Part shown: positions 48,628 to 59,113 of the stretch, in pieces
Layout: the number at the start of each line of letters is the position of its first letter
How positions within the stretch are numbered: position 1 is the first letter of the stretch
DNA from: Paenibacillus sp. OVF10
Lineage (GTDB): Bacteria; Bacillota; Bacilli; Paenibacillales; Paenibacillaceae
Length of the DNA stretch: 64,000 nucleotides
NCBI GenBank assembly: GCA_022836915.1
Contig: CP094668.1
Span: forward strand, 6,944,001 to 7,008,000
Reading direction: 5' to 3'
Notes under the pieces: model-generated
Seen by the model: the letters and a program-made list of their open reading frames with translations, nothing else
What the model was told of the DNA's origin: nothing
Database searches by the model: none
Program-made: the position numbers and the translations under genes

Positions 48628-49404
48628 ATGAACTCGTTCTATGTATTTAGCGGCAAAAAGATTAAACGGTACCTGATTGTCCTCGTTGCTGCCATCTTTG
48701 CGATCGGTATTATTTATCTGGAGAGTGGCAATGTCTCCGTATTCTCGGAGGAAGCACCATCAGCCGTCTACAGCGTTCCAACCGAGAAGAAGGTAATTGC
48801 ACTTACCTTTGACATTAGCTGGGGAGATAAACGGACGGAGCCGATTCTGAAAGTTCTTGAGGAGAATAAAGTGCAGAAGGCAACCTTTTTCCTTTCCTCC
48901 CCCTGGAGCAAGACACACCCCGAAATTGTTACTGCGATCAAAGAGGCAGGATATGAAATTGGCAGCCATGGTCACAGACATGAGAACTACAGCAGCCTGA
49001 CCGAGGAAGAAATTCGCAAAGAAATTTCGACAGCTCATAGCATTTTAACCGATTTAACGGGAAAAGAACCGAAATTAATACGTCTGCCCAACGGGGACTT
49101 TGACAAGCGAGTGCTTCAGGTAGCCAATAGTCTGAATTATCAGGTTGTGCAGTGGGATACCGACTCCTTGGATTGGAAAAACCCGGGTGTACAGACGATT
49201 GTTGATCGCGTAGTAAGCAAGGCACATCCAGGGGACATCGTACTGCTGCATGCAAGCGATTCTTCTAAACAAACTCATGAGGCCCTCCCTGTCATTATCG
49301 ACAAATTAAAAAACCAGGGCTATGAATTCGTAACCGTGTCTGAGTTGCTTAACCATTCCAGTGTAGAAGGTAAGGAAGTTCGTGATCAAGCCAGCGGTCA
49401 ATAA
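48628..49404 (+). CDS. pdaB: Polysaccharide deacetylase, PdaB family
   Basis: A 258-residue protein: N-terminal membrane anchor (YLIVLVAAIFAIGIIYL), then a NodB-type carbohydrate esterase domain with TFDISWGD, SHGHRHE and the RLPNGDFD loop. The first catalytic motif is TFDISWGD, with the usual second Asp replaced by Ile-Ser-Trp spacing as in PdaB. In Bacillus PdaB is needed for spore cortex maintenance. It is near kbaA and gerD as in Bacillus, and convergent with kbaA. Confidence 0.92.
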   Translation: MNSFYVFSGKKIKRYLIVLVAAIFAIGIIYLESGNVSVFSEEAPSAVYSVPTEKKVIALTFDISWGDKRTEPILKVLEENKVQKATFFLSSPWSKTHPEIVTAIKEAGYEIGSHGHRHENYSSLTEEEIRKEISTAHSILTDLTGKEPKLIRLPNGDFDKRVLQVANSLNYQVVQWDTDSLDWKNPGVQTIVDRVVSKAHPGDIVLLHASDSSKQTHEALPVIIDKLKNQGYEFVTVSELLNHSSVEGKEVRDQASGQ

Positions 49405-49450
49405 TTGGTAGATTGCTTGAGCTACAGCTCAAATAAGAGTGTAAAAGTTG

Positions 49451-49478
49451 AAAAGAGCTAACCAGGTTAGCTCTTTTT
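49451..49478. terminator. Bidirectional terminator between pdaB and kbaA
   Basis: AAAAGAGCTAA and TTAGCTCTTTTT flank a five-base loop, with A and T runs on both sides, serving both convergent genes. Confidence 0.9.
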
Positions 49479-49503
49479 GGTATGTTTTTATGCAAAACGA
49501 ATA

Positions 49504-50136
49504 CTATGCTCGGCTTTCTTTCAACTGTTCTGCCTTTCCACTTGCACTCCGGTTCGTAGATACATCCACCAGCCTGTGCAATATCAGCATTTGGTATGCA
49601 TTACATAAGAGCAAGGGAACCACAATAAATATGGTTGCAGCATTCACATCAATACGTAATACGCCAATCGTCTCCACTATGGTGACGGCAATCATGAAAA
49701 AGAGTGTAGGTACAAGCGCGGAGATATGAGTGAGCTTTACTTTAACGTAAGCGGTAACAATTGCGGCTGCCAAAATAATGATACCTAACACAATATCCGA
49801 TATGCGCTCCCGGTCTCCCCCAACAAACAGGCGTAAAAACATCACGTCAAGCAGGGCTAACACCGTTAGTACAATCTGCACGATCTGCCAACCGCGCTTT
49901 GGAAATACACCTTTACCCATATAATTCAATATCAGATATGCAAAGAAACCCATTTGTGAATACACGCTGATCATAACCCCTGATCCAAATAGGATCAAAA
50001 GATACAGAAGAAAATCATTTAATCCATTTGTTTTCTCCCCGTTCACCAGCATCATAATCAATCCTGTACCCAATGCTCCCGCGGCCCCGATAAGCAAGGC
50101 TGTCCAAAACAGGAAAAACCATCTACGTAAATTCAA
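49504..50136 (-). CDS. kbaA: KinB-signalling pathway activator KbaA
   Basis: A 210-residue integral membrane protein with about six hydrophobic segments. Length, topology and position between pdaB and gerD match KbaA of Bacillus, which supports activation of the sporulation kinase KinB. It is on the opposite strand from gerD, back to back with only about 125 bases between them. Confidence 0.85.
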   Translation of the reverse strand: MNLRRWFFLFWTALLIGAAGALGTGLIMMLVNGEKTNGLNDFLLYLLILFGSGVMISVYSQMGFFAYLILNYMGKGVFPKRGWQIVQIVLTVLALLDVMFLRLFVGGDRERISDIVLGIIILAAAIVTAYVKVKLTHISALVPTLFFMIAVTIVETIGVLRIDVNAATIFIVVPLLLCNAYQMLILHRLVDVSTNRSASGKAEQLKESRA

Positions 50137-50261
50137 AAGTTTTCCACCCCCGAGTGTTTATTTTACCAACCTTCTCAGCAAAAAACCATCATTGCTCAAC
50201 ATATTTCCCCCTTTCCCATCACATACTACATCCAGTATCTAATCAAGGAGGGATTGTACAC

Positions 50262-51014
50262 ATGAAACGGCCTTTGTGGCAGCTATGCTGTGTCGTACTG
50301 GGGCTATCCGTCATGCTTGCCGGCTGCGGTTCAGATCAGAGTTCTTCGCCTCCTCAGGGCAGTTATAAAGAGATGAAAACAATGGTTGTAGATATTTTGA
50401 AAAGTGATGAAGGCAAGAAAGCGGTGGAGGAAGCTCTTACAGGTCAAAGCTCATCCAGCGGAAGCAGCGGTTCTGAAGAAGGTGGCGGTTCGGGTGGCGC
50501 TTCAGGATCCATTGGTATGAAAATGTTAATGCCTGTGCAATCTTCGGAACAAATACGTATTGCAGTAAAAGATACCATCACAGCTCCCGAATATAAGAAG
50601 GAGTTCGAAAAGATCATGACTGATCCGCAGTTTGCGGGTGAATTTGCCAAAGTGATAAACGCACAAAGTAAACAGCTTCATATGCAATTGATTAAAGATC
50701 CCACATATCAAAAGTCTGTTGAAGCCATCATGAAGTCACCTGAGGTATCCAAGATGTTCATGGATATGACGAAGACTCCGGATTATCGTAAACAGACGAT
50801 GACTGTCATGCAGGAAGTGATGCAAAACCCGTTGTTCCGCATGGAAGTACTCACTTTGCTCAAGAAGGTAGTACAGGACGAATTGCAACCTAAAGTGGAA
50901 AGTGGCGGACAACAGGGGCAAGAGCAAGGCGGACAGCAAGAGGGTCAGGGCGAAGGTGGTAGTGATGGCGGAGATGGTGGAAGTGGAGATTCTGGCAGCG
51001 GTGGAGGTTCATAA
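50262..51014 (+). CDS. gerD: Spore germination lipoprotein GerD
   Basis: A 250-residue lipoprotein with lipobox LAGC (Cys22). The start at 50262 follows AAGGAGGG. Two Ser/Gly-rich low-complexity stretches are present, one around residues 65-85 and a Gln/Gly-rich C-terminal tail. The helical core between them (residues about 95-215) is the conserved GerD part. GerD clusters germinant receptors in the spore inner membrane. Placed next to mrp/salA as in Bacillus. Confidence 0.92.
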   Translation: MKRPLWQLCCVVLGLSVMLAGCGSDQSSSPPQGSYKEMKTMVVDILKSDEGKKAVEEALTGQSSSSGSSGSEEGGGSGGASGSIGMKMLMPVQSSEQIRIAVKDTITAPEYKKEFEKIMTDPQFAGEFAKVINAQSKQLHMQLIKDPTYQKSVEAIMKSPEVSKMFMDMTKTPDYRKQTMTVMQEVMQNPLFRMEVLTLLKKVVQDELQPKVESGGQQGQEQGGQQEGQGEGGSDGGDGGSGDSGSGGGS

Positions 51015-51043
51015 ACAGTAGATGTTGGTATATTACAGAAACT

Positions 51044-51080
51044 GAAAAGCCTGCATCCGAATGGTGGACGCAGGCTTTAT
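51044..51080. terminator. Terminator between gerD and mrp/salA
   Basis: AAAGCCTGC and GCAGGCTTT arms with a central TCC/GGA extension; convergent genes on either side. Confidence 0.75.
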
Positions 51081-51103
51081 TTGTATTTATAACACTCATA
51101 CCA

Positions 51104-52204
51104 TTAGAATTTGGATTCAATGGACCGGGCAACTTCATCGTAGATAGCCCCTATACGGGAACCTGCTTTGTATACAGAAGGTGAAAAATCAGGCTCGGAA
51201 GGATGATTATCCGGTGTGCCTAATGGAATCTGGGCAAGCAAGCTTGTATGCAGACTTTCCGCAAGTCTTCCCCCGCCTCCACGACCAAAGACATAATCCT
51301 TCTCTCCGCAACTGCCACACTCATAATAAGCCATATTCTCAACCACACCAAGTAACTCATGATCGGTCTGAATGGCCATCGCACCCGCCCGTGCTGCGAC
51401 AAAAGCTGCTGTTGCATGCGGCGTGGTAACGATGATTTCCTTGCTCTGTGGCAACATCTGATGCACATCCAAAGCAACATCTCCTGTTCCTGGTGGCAAA
51501 TCCAGTAATATATAATCCAATTCGCCCCACTGGACATCCGTAAAGAATTGACGCAACATCCTACCTAACATGGGTCCACGCCAGATTACCGGATTATTCT
51601 CCCGAATAAAGAAGCCCATCGACATGACTTTAACGCCGAAACGTTCAACCGGTTGAATAACGCCATCTTCAACGACCGGATATTCTTCAATCCCCATCAT
51701 GTCGGGTACACTGAAGCCATAGATATCCGCATCAATCAAGCCCACTTTCTTGCCTTGACGTGCCAATGCTGCAGCGAGATTAACGGTTACCGTTGATTTA
51801 CCAACGCCACCTTTACCACTGGCCACAGCAATAAAACGAACACCTGATTCAGGACTTAACAACTCATGTCCATCTAGACCCGCTGCGTGACCTTTTACGA
51901 GCACTTCGTCCCGATCTGGCTCATCATCGGGTTGTCCCATATTCAGGCTCTCACGATCATGCTCAGAAGCTGCACGCACACGAATATGTACATCCTTCAG
52001 TCCGTGCTGGGACAACAGATTACGCGCTGCATCACTCAAGGCTGTTGTATCCTCAGGTCGATTTTCCAGTGTCACTATGGTCAGAGCCACATGATTTTCT
52101 TTCACCATAATATCTCGAACCCATTCCAGTTCGGTCAGACTTACTCCCAATTGCGGTTCTTGTAATGGCTGTAATAGTTCAAGTATCTGTTCTTTTGATA
52201 ACAT
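51104..52204 (-). CDS. salA: Mrp/ApbC-family P-loop ATPase (SalA type)
   Basis: A 366-residue protein: N-terminal MIP18/DUF59-like domain (1-85), then a ParA-like ATPase with deviant Walker A (GKGGVGKST), DADIYGFS, and CGSCGEKD holding a CxxC for metal or Fe-S binding. Mrp proteins carry Fe-S clusters; the Bacillus version, SalA, regulates the scoC gene and exoprotease expression. The position between gerD and cwlD supports the SalA name. Confidence 0.9.
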   Translation of the reverse strand: MLSKEQILELLQPLQEPQLGVSLTELEWVRDIMVKENHVALTIVTLENRPEDTTALSDAARNLLSQHGLKDVHIRVRAASEHDRESLNMGQPDDEPDRDEVLVKGHAAGLDGHELLSPESGVRFIAVASGKGGVGKSTVTVNLAAALARQGKKVGLIDADIYGFSVPDMMGIEEYPVVEDGVIQPVERFGVKVMSMGFFIRENNPVIWRGPMLGRMLRQFFTDVQWGELDYILLDLPPGTGDVALDVHQMLPQSKEIIVTTPHATAAFVAARAGAMAIQTDHELLGVVENMAYYECGSCGEKDYVFGRGGGGRLAESLHTSLLAQIPLGTPDNHPSEPDFSPSVYKAGSRIGAIYDEVARSIESKF

Positions 52205-52283
52205 CAGACAGCACCTCAGCTTTATCTATTGGCATGTAATTAGGTATGCTGATCCAATTATATCATTACCTTTCTTGTTCTGA

Positions 52284-53039
52284 CTAACTTTTAGGCCGTT
52301 CTCCTGAGGAATATCTGAGAATCCCATTATAGATCGAAGCTGCTACCTTGCGTTGATAAGCTTCGTCGGCAAGCATACGTGCCTCTTCCGGATGAGAAAG
52401 GAAACCTACTTCTACCAACGCTGAAGGGATCTTCAGAGCCTGTAACAGATAAACCGTATTCACCGTTTTGGCGATTCGATCTGTATTCTCCAGATTACGA
52501 ACCATCTCTTGTTGAAGCAGATTAGCCAAACCTTCGTTATCCGGATGGTTAGTTGTATAGAAAACCTGCGCTCCACTCCATCGGTTGGAAGGGACACTGT
52601 TCATGTGAATGCTAATAAAGAGATCTGCTTGCTTATCCTCTATCCGCCGTACTCTTTGTTTCAGATCTTCCGTCTTGCGTTTGGAGTACCCCTTGGTGTC
52701 CGATTCTGCCAAATCAGTGTCTATTTCTCGTGTCATCACCACTAAGGCCCCTGCCTGTTGCAAATAATCTCTCACATACAGGGCGATAGACAGGTTGATA
52801 TCTTTTTCAATAACCCCCTGTTTACTTACCGCTCCTCCATCTGGACCTCCGTGTCCTGCATCAATGGCAATGACTTTACCCGCCATCGGCAAACTCCAAT
52901 AACCTGACGTCTTGGCGGAAGGCAGCTCATAGGACATTACCGCCACTAACATGGCCAGCAGACAGAGGCTCAGCATGACCCTTTTGAGTGTTTTTAACCT
53001 AATCCAGACTACAAAGTGTTTCCCCATATTTTTACGCAT
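52284..53039 (-). CDS. cwlD: N-acetylmuramoyl-L-alanine amidase CwlD
   Basis: A 251-residue zinc amidase (Amidase_3 fold). An N-terminal membrane or signal segment is followed by AIDAGHGGPDGG, SIHMNS and a C-terminal VEVGFLSHPEE. The zinc ligands (His, Glu, His) and catalytic Glu are in place. In Bacillus CwlD with PdaA makes muramic-lactam of the spore cortex. Alone, downstream of sat. Confidence 0.93.
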   Translation of the reverse strand: MRKNMGKHFVVWIRLKTLKRVMLSLCLLAMLVAVMSYELPSAKTSGYWSLPMAGKVIAIDAGHGGPDGGAVSKQGVIEKDINLSIALYVRDYLQQAGALVVMTREIDTDLAESDTKGYSKRKTEDLKQRVRRIEDKQADLFISIHMNSVPSNRWSGAQVFYTTNHPDNEGLANLLQQEMVRNLENTDRIAKTVNTVYLLQALKIPSALVEVGFLSHPEEARMLADEAYQRKVAASIYNGILRYSSGERPKS

Positions 53040-53106
53040 AAAAAAACACCTCGTCCCTATAAATGACTCTAATCATCTATATGGGACAAGATGGACAAAT
53101 ATACCG

Positions 53107-54275
53107 CTAGGACCGGACTTGCTCCGCCATTCCTTCAATCAGCACCTCAGCTACCTCAGGACGTGTAAATTCAGGAGGAGGACACTGGCCGTCACGGAGC
53201 AACCCGCGTACTTTGGTGCCGGGAAGCGCCATATGGTGTTCTTTATCATGTGGACAAGTTTTGCTGGATGCCATGTTTCCACATTTGGTACAGAAGAAAG
53301 TATGTTCGAAGAACAGCGGTGTGATCCCCAGTTCCTCTGCTGTATAGTTAGTAAAGATCTCCTGTGCTTCATATGTTCCATAATAATCACCCACACCCGC
53401 ATGGTCACGACCAACAATAAAGTGGGTACACCCGTAATTTTTGCGAACCATCGCATGGAAATAGCTTCACGTGGACCGGCATACCGCATGGCTGCGGGGA
53501 ACACACCAAGAAACGCACGATCAGCCGGGTAATAGTTCTCCAGTAATACCAGATAACTCTTCATCCGAACATCTGCGGGAACATCGTCGGACTTCGTCTC
53601 TCCCACAAGCGGATTCAGGAAGAGTGCATCCACAATCTCCATAGCGCTCTTCTGGATGTACTCATGAGCCCGATGGACCGGATTACGTGTCTGAAAACCA
53701 ACTACCGTCTTCCAACCCTTCTCCTGAAAAATCTTCCGGGTATCTGCAGGATCATAATAGAATTCTTCAAATTTCGAAGGTTTTGGACGGTTCAATACTT
53801 GGATTGGACCTCCTACGTATGTTGCAGGGCGCTCCAACAGTTTTTCAACACCAGGGCGCTCGGGATCATCTGTTTTGAATACACGCCGGGCTTCTTCACC
53901 CTGATCCACCTGGTATATACTTTGGACTTCAAGCAATCCATAAGTGACTCCATCTTGATCACCAACAAGTTTCACACGTTCACCAATCTGGAGGGATGCG
54001 GCTTGTTTATCGTCAACAGCAAGTGTGATTGGTATACTCCAGGCTGTTCCATCGGCGAGACGCATGCGAGACACCACCGAAAGGTAATCTTCCTCATTCA
54101 AGAAACCTTCAAGTGGTGAGAACGCACCCACACCAATCAGATCCAAATCTGATATCGTCCAGGTATTAATACGCAAAGAGGATAAGTGTTTACTGTCTTG
54201 CAACAATTGCTCCCGTTCTTCTCCTTGTACGATACGCTGAACCAGCGTACCTCCATGTGGCAGAATTGATGTCAT
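53107..54275 (-). CDS. sat: Sulfate adenylyltransferase (one frame break)
   Basis: About 389 residues. ATP sulfurylase makes adenylyl sulfate (APS) from sulfate and ATP. Motifs are QTRNPVHRAHE and VGRDHAGVG, and the C-terminal part has a CxxC pair (CTKC). The frame breaks in an A run at 53459-53461; one base joins YAGPREAI to FHAMVRKNYG. It follows cysH by about 20 bases in one operon, so the operon carries activation and reduction of sulfate. Confidence 0.93.
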
Positions 54276-54298
54276 CTTGTCAGTTCCTTGTGTATCTA

Positions 54299-54991
54299 TT
54301 ATTTATGAAGGCCACATTCCGTTTTATCATTACCAGACCAGCGTCCAGCACGAGGGTCCTCGCCAGGCATAACCTGACGTGTGCAATGCTCACAGCCAAT
54401 ACTCGGGTAGTTCTGATCATGTAGAGGATTATATACAACGTTATTGTCACGAATATATTGCCATACATCCTCCGTCGTCCAATGTGCAATCGGATTAAAC
54501 TTCATCAGGCCAAATTTTGAATCATACTCAACCTTCTTGGAGTTTGCACGAGTTGGTGCTTGATCTCTACGAATACCTGTAATCCATGCATCATACTGAG
54601 AAAGAATTCGTGTTAACGGTTCGACCTTGCGAATGTTACAGCACGCATTGGGATCAGACTTCCACAACTCTTCACCGTGTTGAGCTGCCTGCTCTTCCGG
54701 AGTAATCTTAGGTGACACGCGTACAAATTCAAGGTTGTAGTTCTCTTGCATCTTATCACGTGTTTCATATGTTTCTTTGAAGTGGAAATCAGTATCCAGA
54801 TAAAAAATATCTGTGGATGGGCTGATCTTCTGCAACATATCTACAAGTACAACATCTTCCGCACCAAAGCTACATGCAAAAGTGATATTAGGAAATGTTT
54901 CAATAGCATAACGAATAATATCCTCTGGACTAGCATGTTCCAGTTCCTCTGCCTTCGTCCGTGCCAATTCTTCTTTCTCCAACAAGTTCAT
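54299..54991 (-). CDS. cysH: Phosphoadenylyl/adenylyl-sulfate reductase
   Basis: A 230-residue reductase that turns APS or PAPS to sulfite. The cysteine pair CC (CCNIRKVEP) and the CEHC pair indicate the Fe-S-containing APS-reductase subtype. The C-terminal ECGLH motif carries the catalytic cysteine. No APS kinase gene is nearby, which agrees with direct APS use. Upstream of sat in the same operon. Confidence 0.93.
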   Translation of the reverse strand: MNLLEKEELARTKAEELEHASPEDIIRYAIETFPNITFACSFGAEDVVLVDMLQKISPSTDIFYLDTDFHFKETYETRDKMQENYNLEFVRVSPKITPEEQAAQHGEELWKSDPNACCNIRKVEPLTRILSQYDAWITGIRRDQAPTRANSKKVEYDSKFGLMKFNPIAHWTTEDVWQYIRDNNVVYNPLHDQNYPSIGCEHCTRQVMPGEDPRAGRWSGNDKTECGLHK

Positions 54992-55748
54992 CTGTGAATT
55001 TCCCCATTCTGCATTTCAATACATCTTAAAGCCGACTAATCTAATATGAATTATGTTTAGTATAAATCTTTCAATGCGGATGTCAATGCCTGCCATATGG
55101 TAAAATAAATCAGTTTTTGCCCATTTTTGATTGTCGCTCTAACACAATATTTTGGTTCAATTTATCCATTTCTCAGTTCATGAGACAAAAACAATGATGT
55201 TGGTCCAAGTCATTGGTCAGATGATAATACATCTCTTCGGCTTGGAAAGTTTTGCTGCCGCTAGGTTTGGACAGTTCTTGCAGGCAAAAGCAGCATCAAA
55301 AAATGACTAGTCGATTAAAAATAAAGAAAAAGAAGATGAAGTTTTAAAGGGAGGTGAGTGACAACATATAGCGATTGATATGTAAGGGACTTTTATCGTT
55401 TCTATAAGAAATACTGATGAAGCTTGCTGCAGTAAAGCATTAAGTGCAAAACCAGTAAACCAAACGCTTTAAGAAATCCAGCGTAAGCGCCAATTGATGA
55501 TTTTATAAGAAGGTGCTGATCGTGTGGTGACCGATGGGTAAGCGCAAAATGAATGATCTAAAACGATTAGAGAGGTTCAGTAAGATGTAGATGTATTAAC
55601 GTACATATTATAGGGCTGTATTGAGGGACATTAAAAGAAGATTGAAAAGGCAATGAAGGAAAAATGCACAAGCATGTGGAGAGACATCAGAGTTATGAGA
55701 GCTATTGCAAAACATATATAGTATAAGGTTGAATGGTCATGAATATAT
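54992..55748. other. Long intergenic region between rpsI and cysH, no gene recognised
   Basis: About 760 bases. It is AT-rich, and on the + strand it is purine-rich with many stops in all frames. A GGGAGG ribosome-like site near 55350 is followed by no long frame. The promoter of cysH-sat must lie at its lower end. No S-box or T-box motif was recognised. Confidence 0.5.
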
Positions 55749-55749
55749 A

Positions 55750-55784
55750 AAAAAACCTTTGACCGAGGCCAAAGGCTTTTAATA
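55750..55784 (-). terminator. Terminator of the rplM-rpsI operon
   Basis: On the minus strand AAGCCTTTG...CAAAGGTTTTTT, immediately after the rpsI stop. Confidence 0.85.
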
Positions 55785-56177
55785 TTAACGTTTGGAGAAC
55801 TGAGGTGCGCGACGAGCCGCTTTAAGACCGTATTTTTTACGCTCTTTCATACGTGGGTCACGAGTCAAGAATCCTGCTTTTTTCAGGGATGCACGGTATT
55901 CCGGATCTGCTTTCAACAGAGCGCGGGAGATACCATGACGGATTGCGCCGGCTTGACCGGAGATTCCGCCACCATGAGCAATAACAAGAACGTCATAGTT
56001 GTTGAGCGTTTCTGTCAAGTTCAGTGGTTGTTTTACGATCAGTTTGAGTGTTTCCAAACCGAAGTATTCATTAATATCACGTTTATTGATGACAATGCGT
56101 CCTTCACCCGGTACAAGGCGAACACGTGCTACCGAATGTTTACGACGACCTGTCCCATAGTATTGTACTTGTGCCAT
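55785..56177 (-). CDS. rpsI: 30S ribosomal protein S9
   Basis: A 130-residue protein. The family start (YYGTGRRKHSVARVRL) and the basic, conserved tail (RRAPQFSKR) are intact. It contacts the P-site tRNA in the 30S head. It follows rplM by 19 bases. Confidence 0.98.
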   Translation of the reverse strand: MAQVQYYGTGRRKHSVARVRLVPGEGRIVINKRDINEYFGLETLKLIVKQPLNLTETLNNYDVLVIAHGGGISGQAGAIRHGISRALLKADPEYRASLKKAGFLTRDPRMKERKKYGLKAARRAPQFSKR

Positions 56178-56196
56178 GAAACTGTCCTCCTTTTAA

Positions 56197-56634
56197 TTAA
56201 CCGCGAAGTTCGTAAACTTCTGGTTTTTGTGCTGCATGTGGATGCTCAGTGCCTCTGTACGCTTTAAGTCTCAACTTCATTTTCTCGCCCATGCGAGTTT
56301 TAGGAAGCATACCGCGAACAGCCAATTCCAACATACGCTCAGGTTTGTTTTTAACCATCTCTTCAGCAGTAGTTACTTTCAAACCACCTGGGTGCATAGA
56401 GTGACGGTAGTATTTTTTACCTTGCATTTTCTTACCAGTCAATACGATTTTCTCAGCATTGATGATAACAACGAAATCGCCAGTGTCCACATGTGGAGTG
56501 AATTGTGGCTTATGTTTGCCGCGAATCAAAGCAGCTGCTTCGCTCGCCAAACGTCCGAGGGTTTTGCCTTCAGCATCAATGATGTGCCATTGGCGCTCAA
56601 CTTCGTTAGGCTTCGCCATGTACGTAGTACGCAT
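56197..56634 (-). CDS. rplM: 50S ribosomal protein L13
   Basis: A 145-residue protein of normal length, with AEGKTLGRLASEAA and KYYRHSMHPGGLK segments. First gene of the rplM-rpsI pair, in the usual order. Confidence 0.98.
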   Translation of the reverse strand: MRTTYMAKPNEVERQWHIIDAEGKTLGRLASEAAALIRGKHKPQFTPHVDTGDFVVIINAEKIVLTGKKMQGKKYYRHSMHPGGLKVTTAEEMVKNKPERMLELAVRGMLPKTRMGEKMKLRLKAYRGTEHPHAAQKPEVYELRG

Positions 56635-56839
56635 GAAAAGTTCCTCCTTAAAATGTTCAAAATCATCATTTTCATTTATCTTCGTTCGTTAAGTTATAAC
56701 TTTAGGTGTTGATGGATTGTAAATTTGATGTGAACCTCTTAATTGGGGCTGTGGGAAAGCCATTAAGAAAACACAACTTTTATATTACATGATAGGCGAT
56801 TAAATCGCAAGTGTTAATTAAGCTTTTCACTCACCAAAT

Positions 56840-57612
56840 TTAATCTTTTTTGTATTCAAGATCCCAGAGCATTAAACCGCAGCTAACTGCAGTAGGTCCT
56901 GCAGCAGATCGATTACATGCAGCAATCATATTTGGTACATCAGAGGCTTTCCGTTTGCCCTCTCCGATCTCCAGCAGTGTCCCAACAATAATACGAACCA
57001 TATGCTGCAAAAAGCCGTTACCACTCACATAAATGTGAATGACACCCTGATCGCGTGGATGGTCTCTGCACATTGATCGGTCCACTTCCATCCATGCTTC
57101 GTATACCGAACGGACATGATTCTCTTTTGAGACTTGCGTGAAGCAAAAGAGGTGAAATCATACGTCCCTATGAAATGTCGTAAGCCCTCCTGCATTGCCA
57201 TAATATCAAGCTTCGCATGATGATGATATTGCAGTCTTCTGTTGAATACATCCGGGAATTGATTCGCATTGACTGTATAACGATACGTTTTCTTTTTCGC
57301 TGCATAGCGAGAATGAAAATCAGCCGAAACTTCAATCGCATCAATAACGACAATATCGGAGGGTAATCTGGAGTTGAGTGCAATACACCAACGTTCAATC
57401 GGGATCTGGGACTCCGTAGGAAAATTGAAGATTTGTCTGCGGGCGTGAACACCTGCATCTGTTCGGCCTGAACCTGTAATTTTAACCTTCTCACCGGTTA
57501 AAGCACGAATCGCATCTTCAAGATGATCCTGAATGGTATTCCCACCCGGCTGTACTTGGAAGCCGTAATAGGCAGTGCCATCATAAGTTAACGTCATACA
57601 TAAGTTCCGCAT
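56840..57612 (-). CDS. truA: tRNA pseudouridine synthase A (one frame break)
   Basis: About 257 residues. It makes pseudouridine 38-40 in the anticodon arm of tRNA. The catalytic Asp is in GSGRTDAGVHA; the C-terminal half shows GNGFLQHMVRIIVGTLL. The start at 57612 (MRNLCMTLTYDGTAYYG) follows AAAGGTG. The frame breaks in a T run at 57125-57128; one base gives SQKENHVRSVYEAWMEVD. It follows rplQ, as in Bacillus. Confidence 0.93.
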
Positions 57613-57664
57613 TATTACCACACCTTTGTTCCATACTATACATATCCCTATCCCGAACAGCAAA

Positions 57665-57690
57665 AGAAGCCCCTTACGGAGCTTCTATTA
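57665..57690 (-). terminator. Possible second terminator upstream of truA
   Basis: AGAAGC and GCTTCT arms followed on the minus strand by TTT. Weak T run. Confidence 0.45.
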
Positions 57691-57712
57691 CAGCACGAAT
57701 TCCGAAATGAAG

Positions 57713-57756
57713 AGAAAAAAGGGTTAATCCAGAATCGTTGATTCTGTCCCCTTTCC
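57713..57756 (-). terminator. Terminator after rplQ
   Basis: On the minus strand GAAAGGGG...AGAATC, loop, GATTCT...CCCTTTTTTC, just after the rplQ stop, closing the rpoA-rplQ unit. Confidence 0.8.
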
Positions 57757-57770
57757 TCATCTCATCTGTT

Positions 57771-58136
57771 TTACGCGCGGTCTACCAGTTCCAAGTAAAC
57801 CATTGGCGCTGCGTCACCACGACGAGGTCCCAGTTTCAAGATACGAGTGTATCCACCTGGACGCTCAGCGTAACGACCGGACAATTCGCTAAACAGTTTT
57901 TGGATTGCATCTTGCTCACCATCGATAGTTTCGCGGCGAACATAAGCTGCCACTTGGCGACGGGCATGAAGATCTCCCTTTTTCGCTTTAGTGATCAGTT
58001 TTTCAGCAATAGAGCGAACCTCTTTTGCTTTCGCTTCAGTTGTCTGAATGCGTTCGTATAAGAACAGGTCGGTTACCAGGTCACGGAACAAAGCTTTACG
58101 TGCGCTGGAATTACGGCCCAACTTTTGGTATGCCAT
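57771..58136 (-). CDS. rplQ: 50S ribosomal protein L17
   Basis: A 121-residue protein with LGRNSSARKALFRDL and the conserved GYTRILKLGPRRGDAA end. It directly follows rpoA in the alpha operon. Confidence 0.98.
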   Translation of the reverse strand: MAYQKLGRNSSARKALFRDLVTDLFLYERIQTTEAKAKEVRSIAEKLITKAKKGDLHARRQVAAYVRRETIDGEQDAIQKLFSELSGRYAERPGGYTRILKLGPRRGDAAPMVYLELVDRA

Positions 58137-58169
58137 TGTTTTCCTCCTTCACTTCAAGCACTCGGCTGT

Positions 58170-59113
58170 CTATTCTTCTGTACGGAGTCCCAAACCAAGT
58201 TCCTCAAGCTTCTCTTGAACTTCTTCCAAAGACTTGCGTCCGAGGTTACGGACTTTCATCATGTCTTCTTCCGTTTTCGTAGTCAGCTCTTGCACGGTAT
58301 TAATACCGGCACGTTTGAGGCAGTTGTAGGAACGAACAGAGAGATCCAGCTCTTCGATCGTCATTTCGAGTACTTTTTCTTTTTGTCTTCTTCTTTTTCG
58401 ACCATGATCTCTGCATCTTTCGCTTCGTCTGTAAGACCCACGAAGAGCATCAGATGCTCAGTCAAAATTTTAGCGCCGAGGCTTACAGCCTCTTCAGGAC
58501 GAATACTTCCATCAGTCCAAACTTCCAACGTGAGCTTGTCATAGTTGGTCACTTGACCGACACGCGTATTTTCCACAGCGTAGTTAACGCGACTGATCGG
58601 GGTGAAGATGGAATCGACTGGGATGACGCCGATCGGCTGGTCATCGCGTTTATTCCGATCTGCCTGGACGTAGCCGCGACCGCGATTGGCAAAAATACGC
58701 ATGTGAAGTCTCGAACCTGGTCCGAGCGTAGCAATGTGCAAATCCGGGTTAAGGATTTCCACATCGGAGTCAGCACGGATATCTCCAGCCGTAATTGCTC
58801 CTTCGCCTTCAGCATCAATCTCGAGCACTTTCTCCTCGTCCGAATGAATCTTAAGCGACAAAGCTTTCAGGTTAAGAATAACCTCCGTTACATCTTCCAT
58901 TACGCCAGGAACTGTAGCAAATTCATGCAGAACGCCATCGATTTGAACCGAAGACACTGCCGCACCCGGCAGTGACGAGAGCAAGATTCGGCGAAGCGAG
59001 TTTCCAAGCGTCGTACCGTATCCGCGCTCAAGCGGTTCTACTACGAATTTCCCATAGGTGCCATCATCGTTGACGTCTACCGTCTCAATTTTCGGCTTTT
59101 CGATTTCAATCAC
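58170..59113 (-). CDS. rpoA: RNA polymerase alpha subunit (one frame break)
   Basis: About 314 residues: N-terminal assembly domain (LGNSLRRILLSSLPG) and C-terminal DNA-binding domain (EELDLSVRSYNCLKRAGI). The frame breaks in the linker at 58374-58378, a T run on the + strand; one base joins EDKKKK to VLEMTIEELDL. Because the gene is essential, this break is strong evidence that such shifts in this window are sequence errors. Between rpsK and rplQ as usual. Confidence 0.97.
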
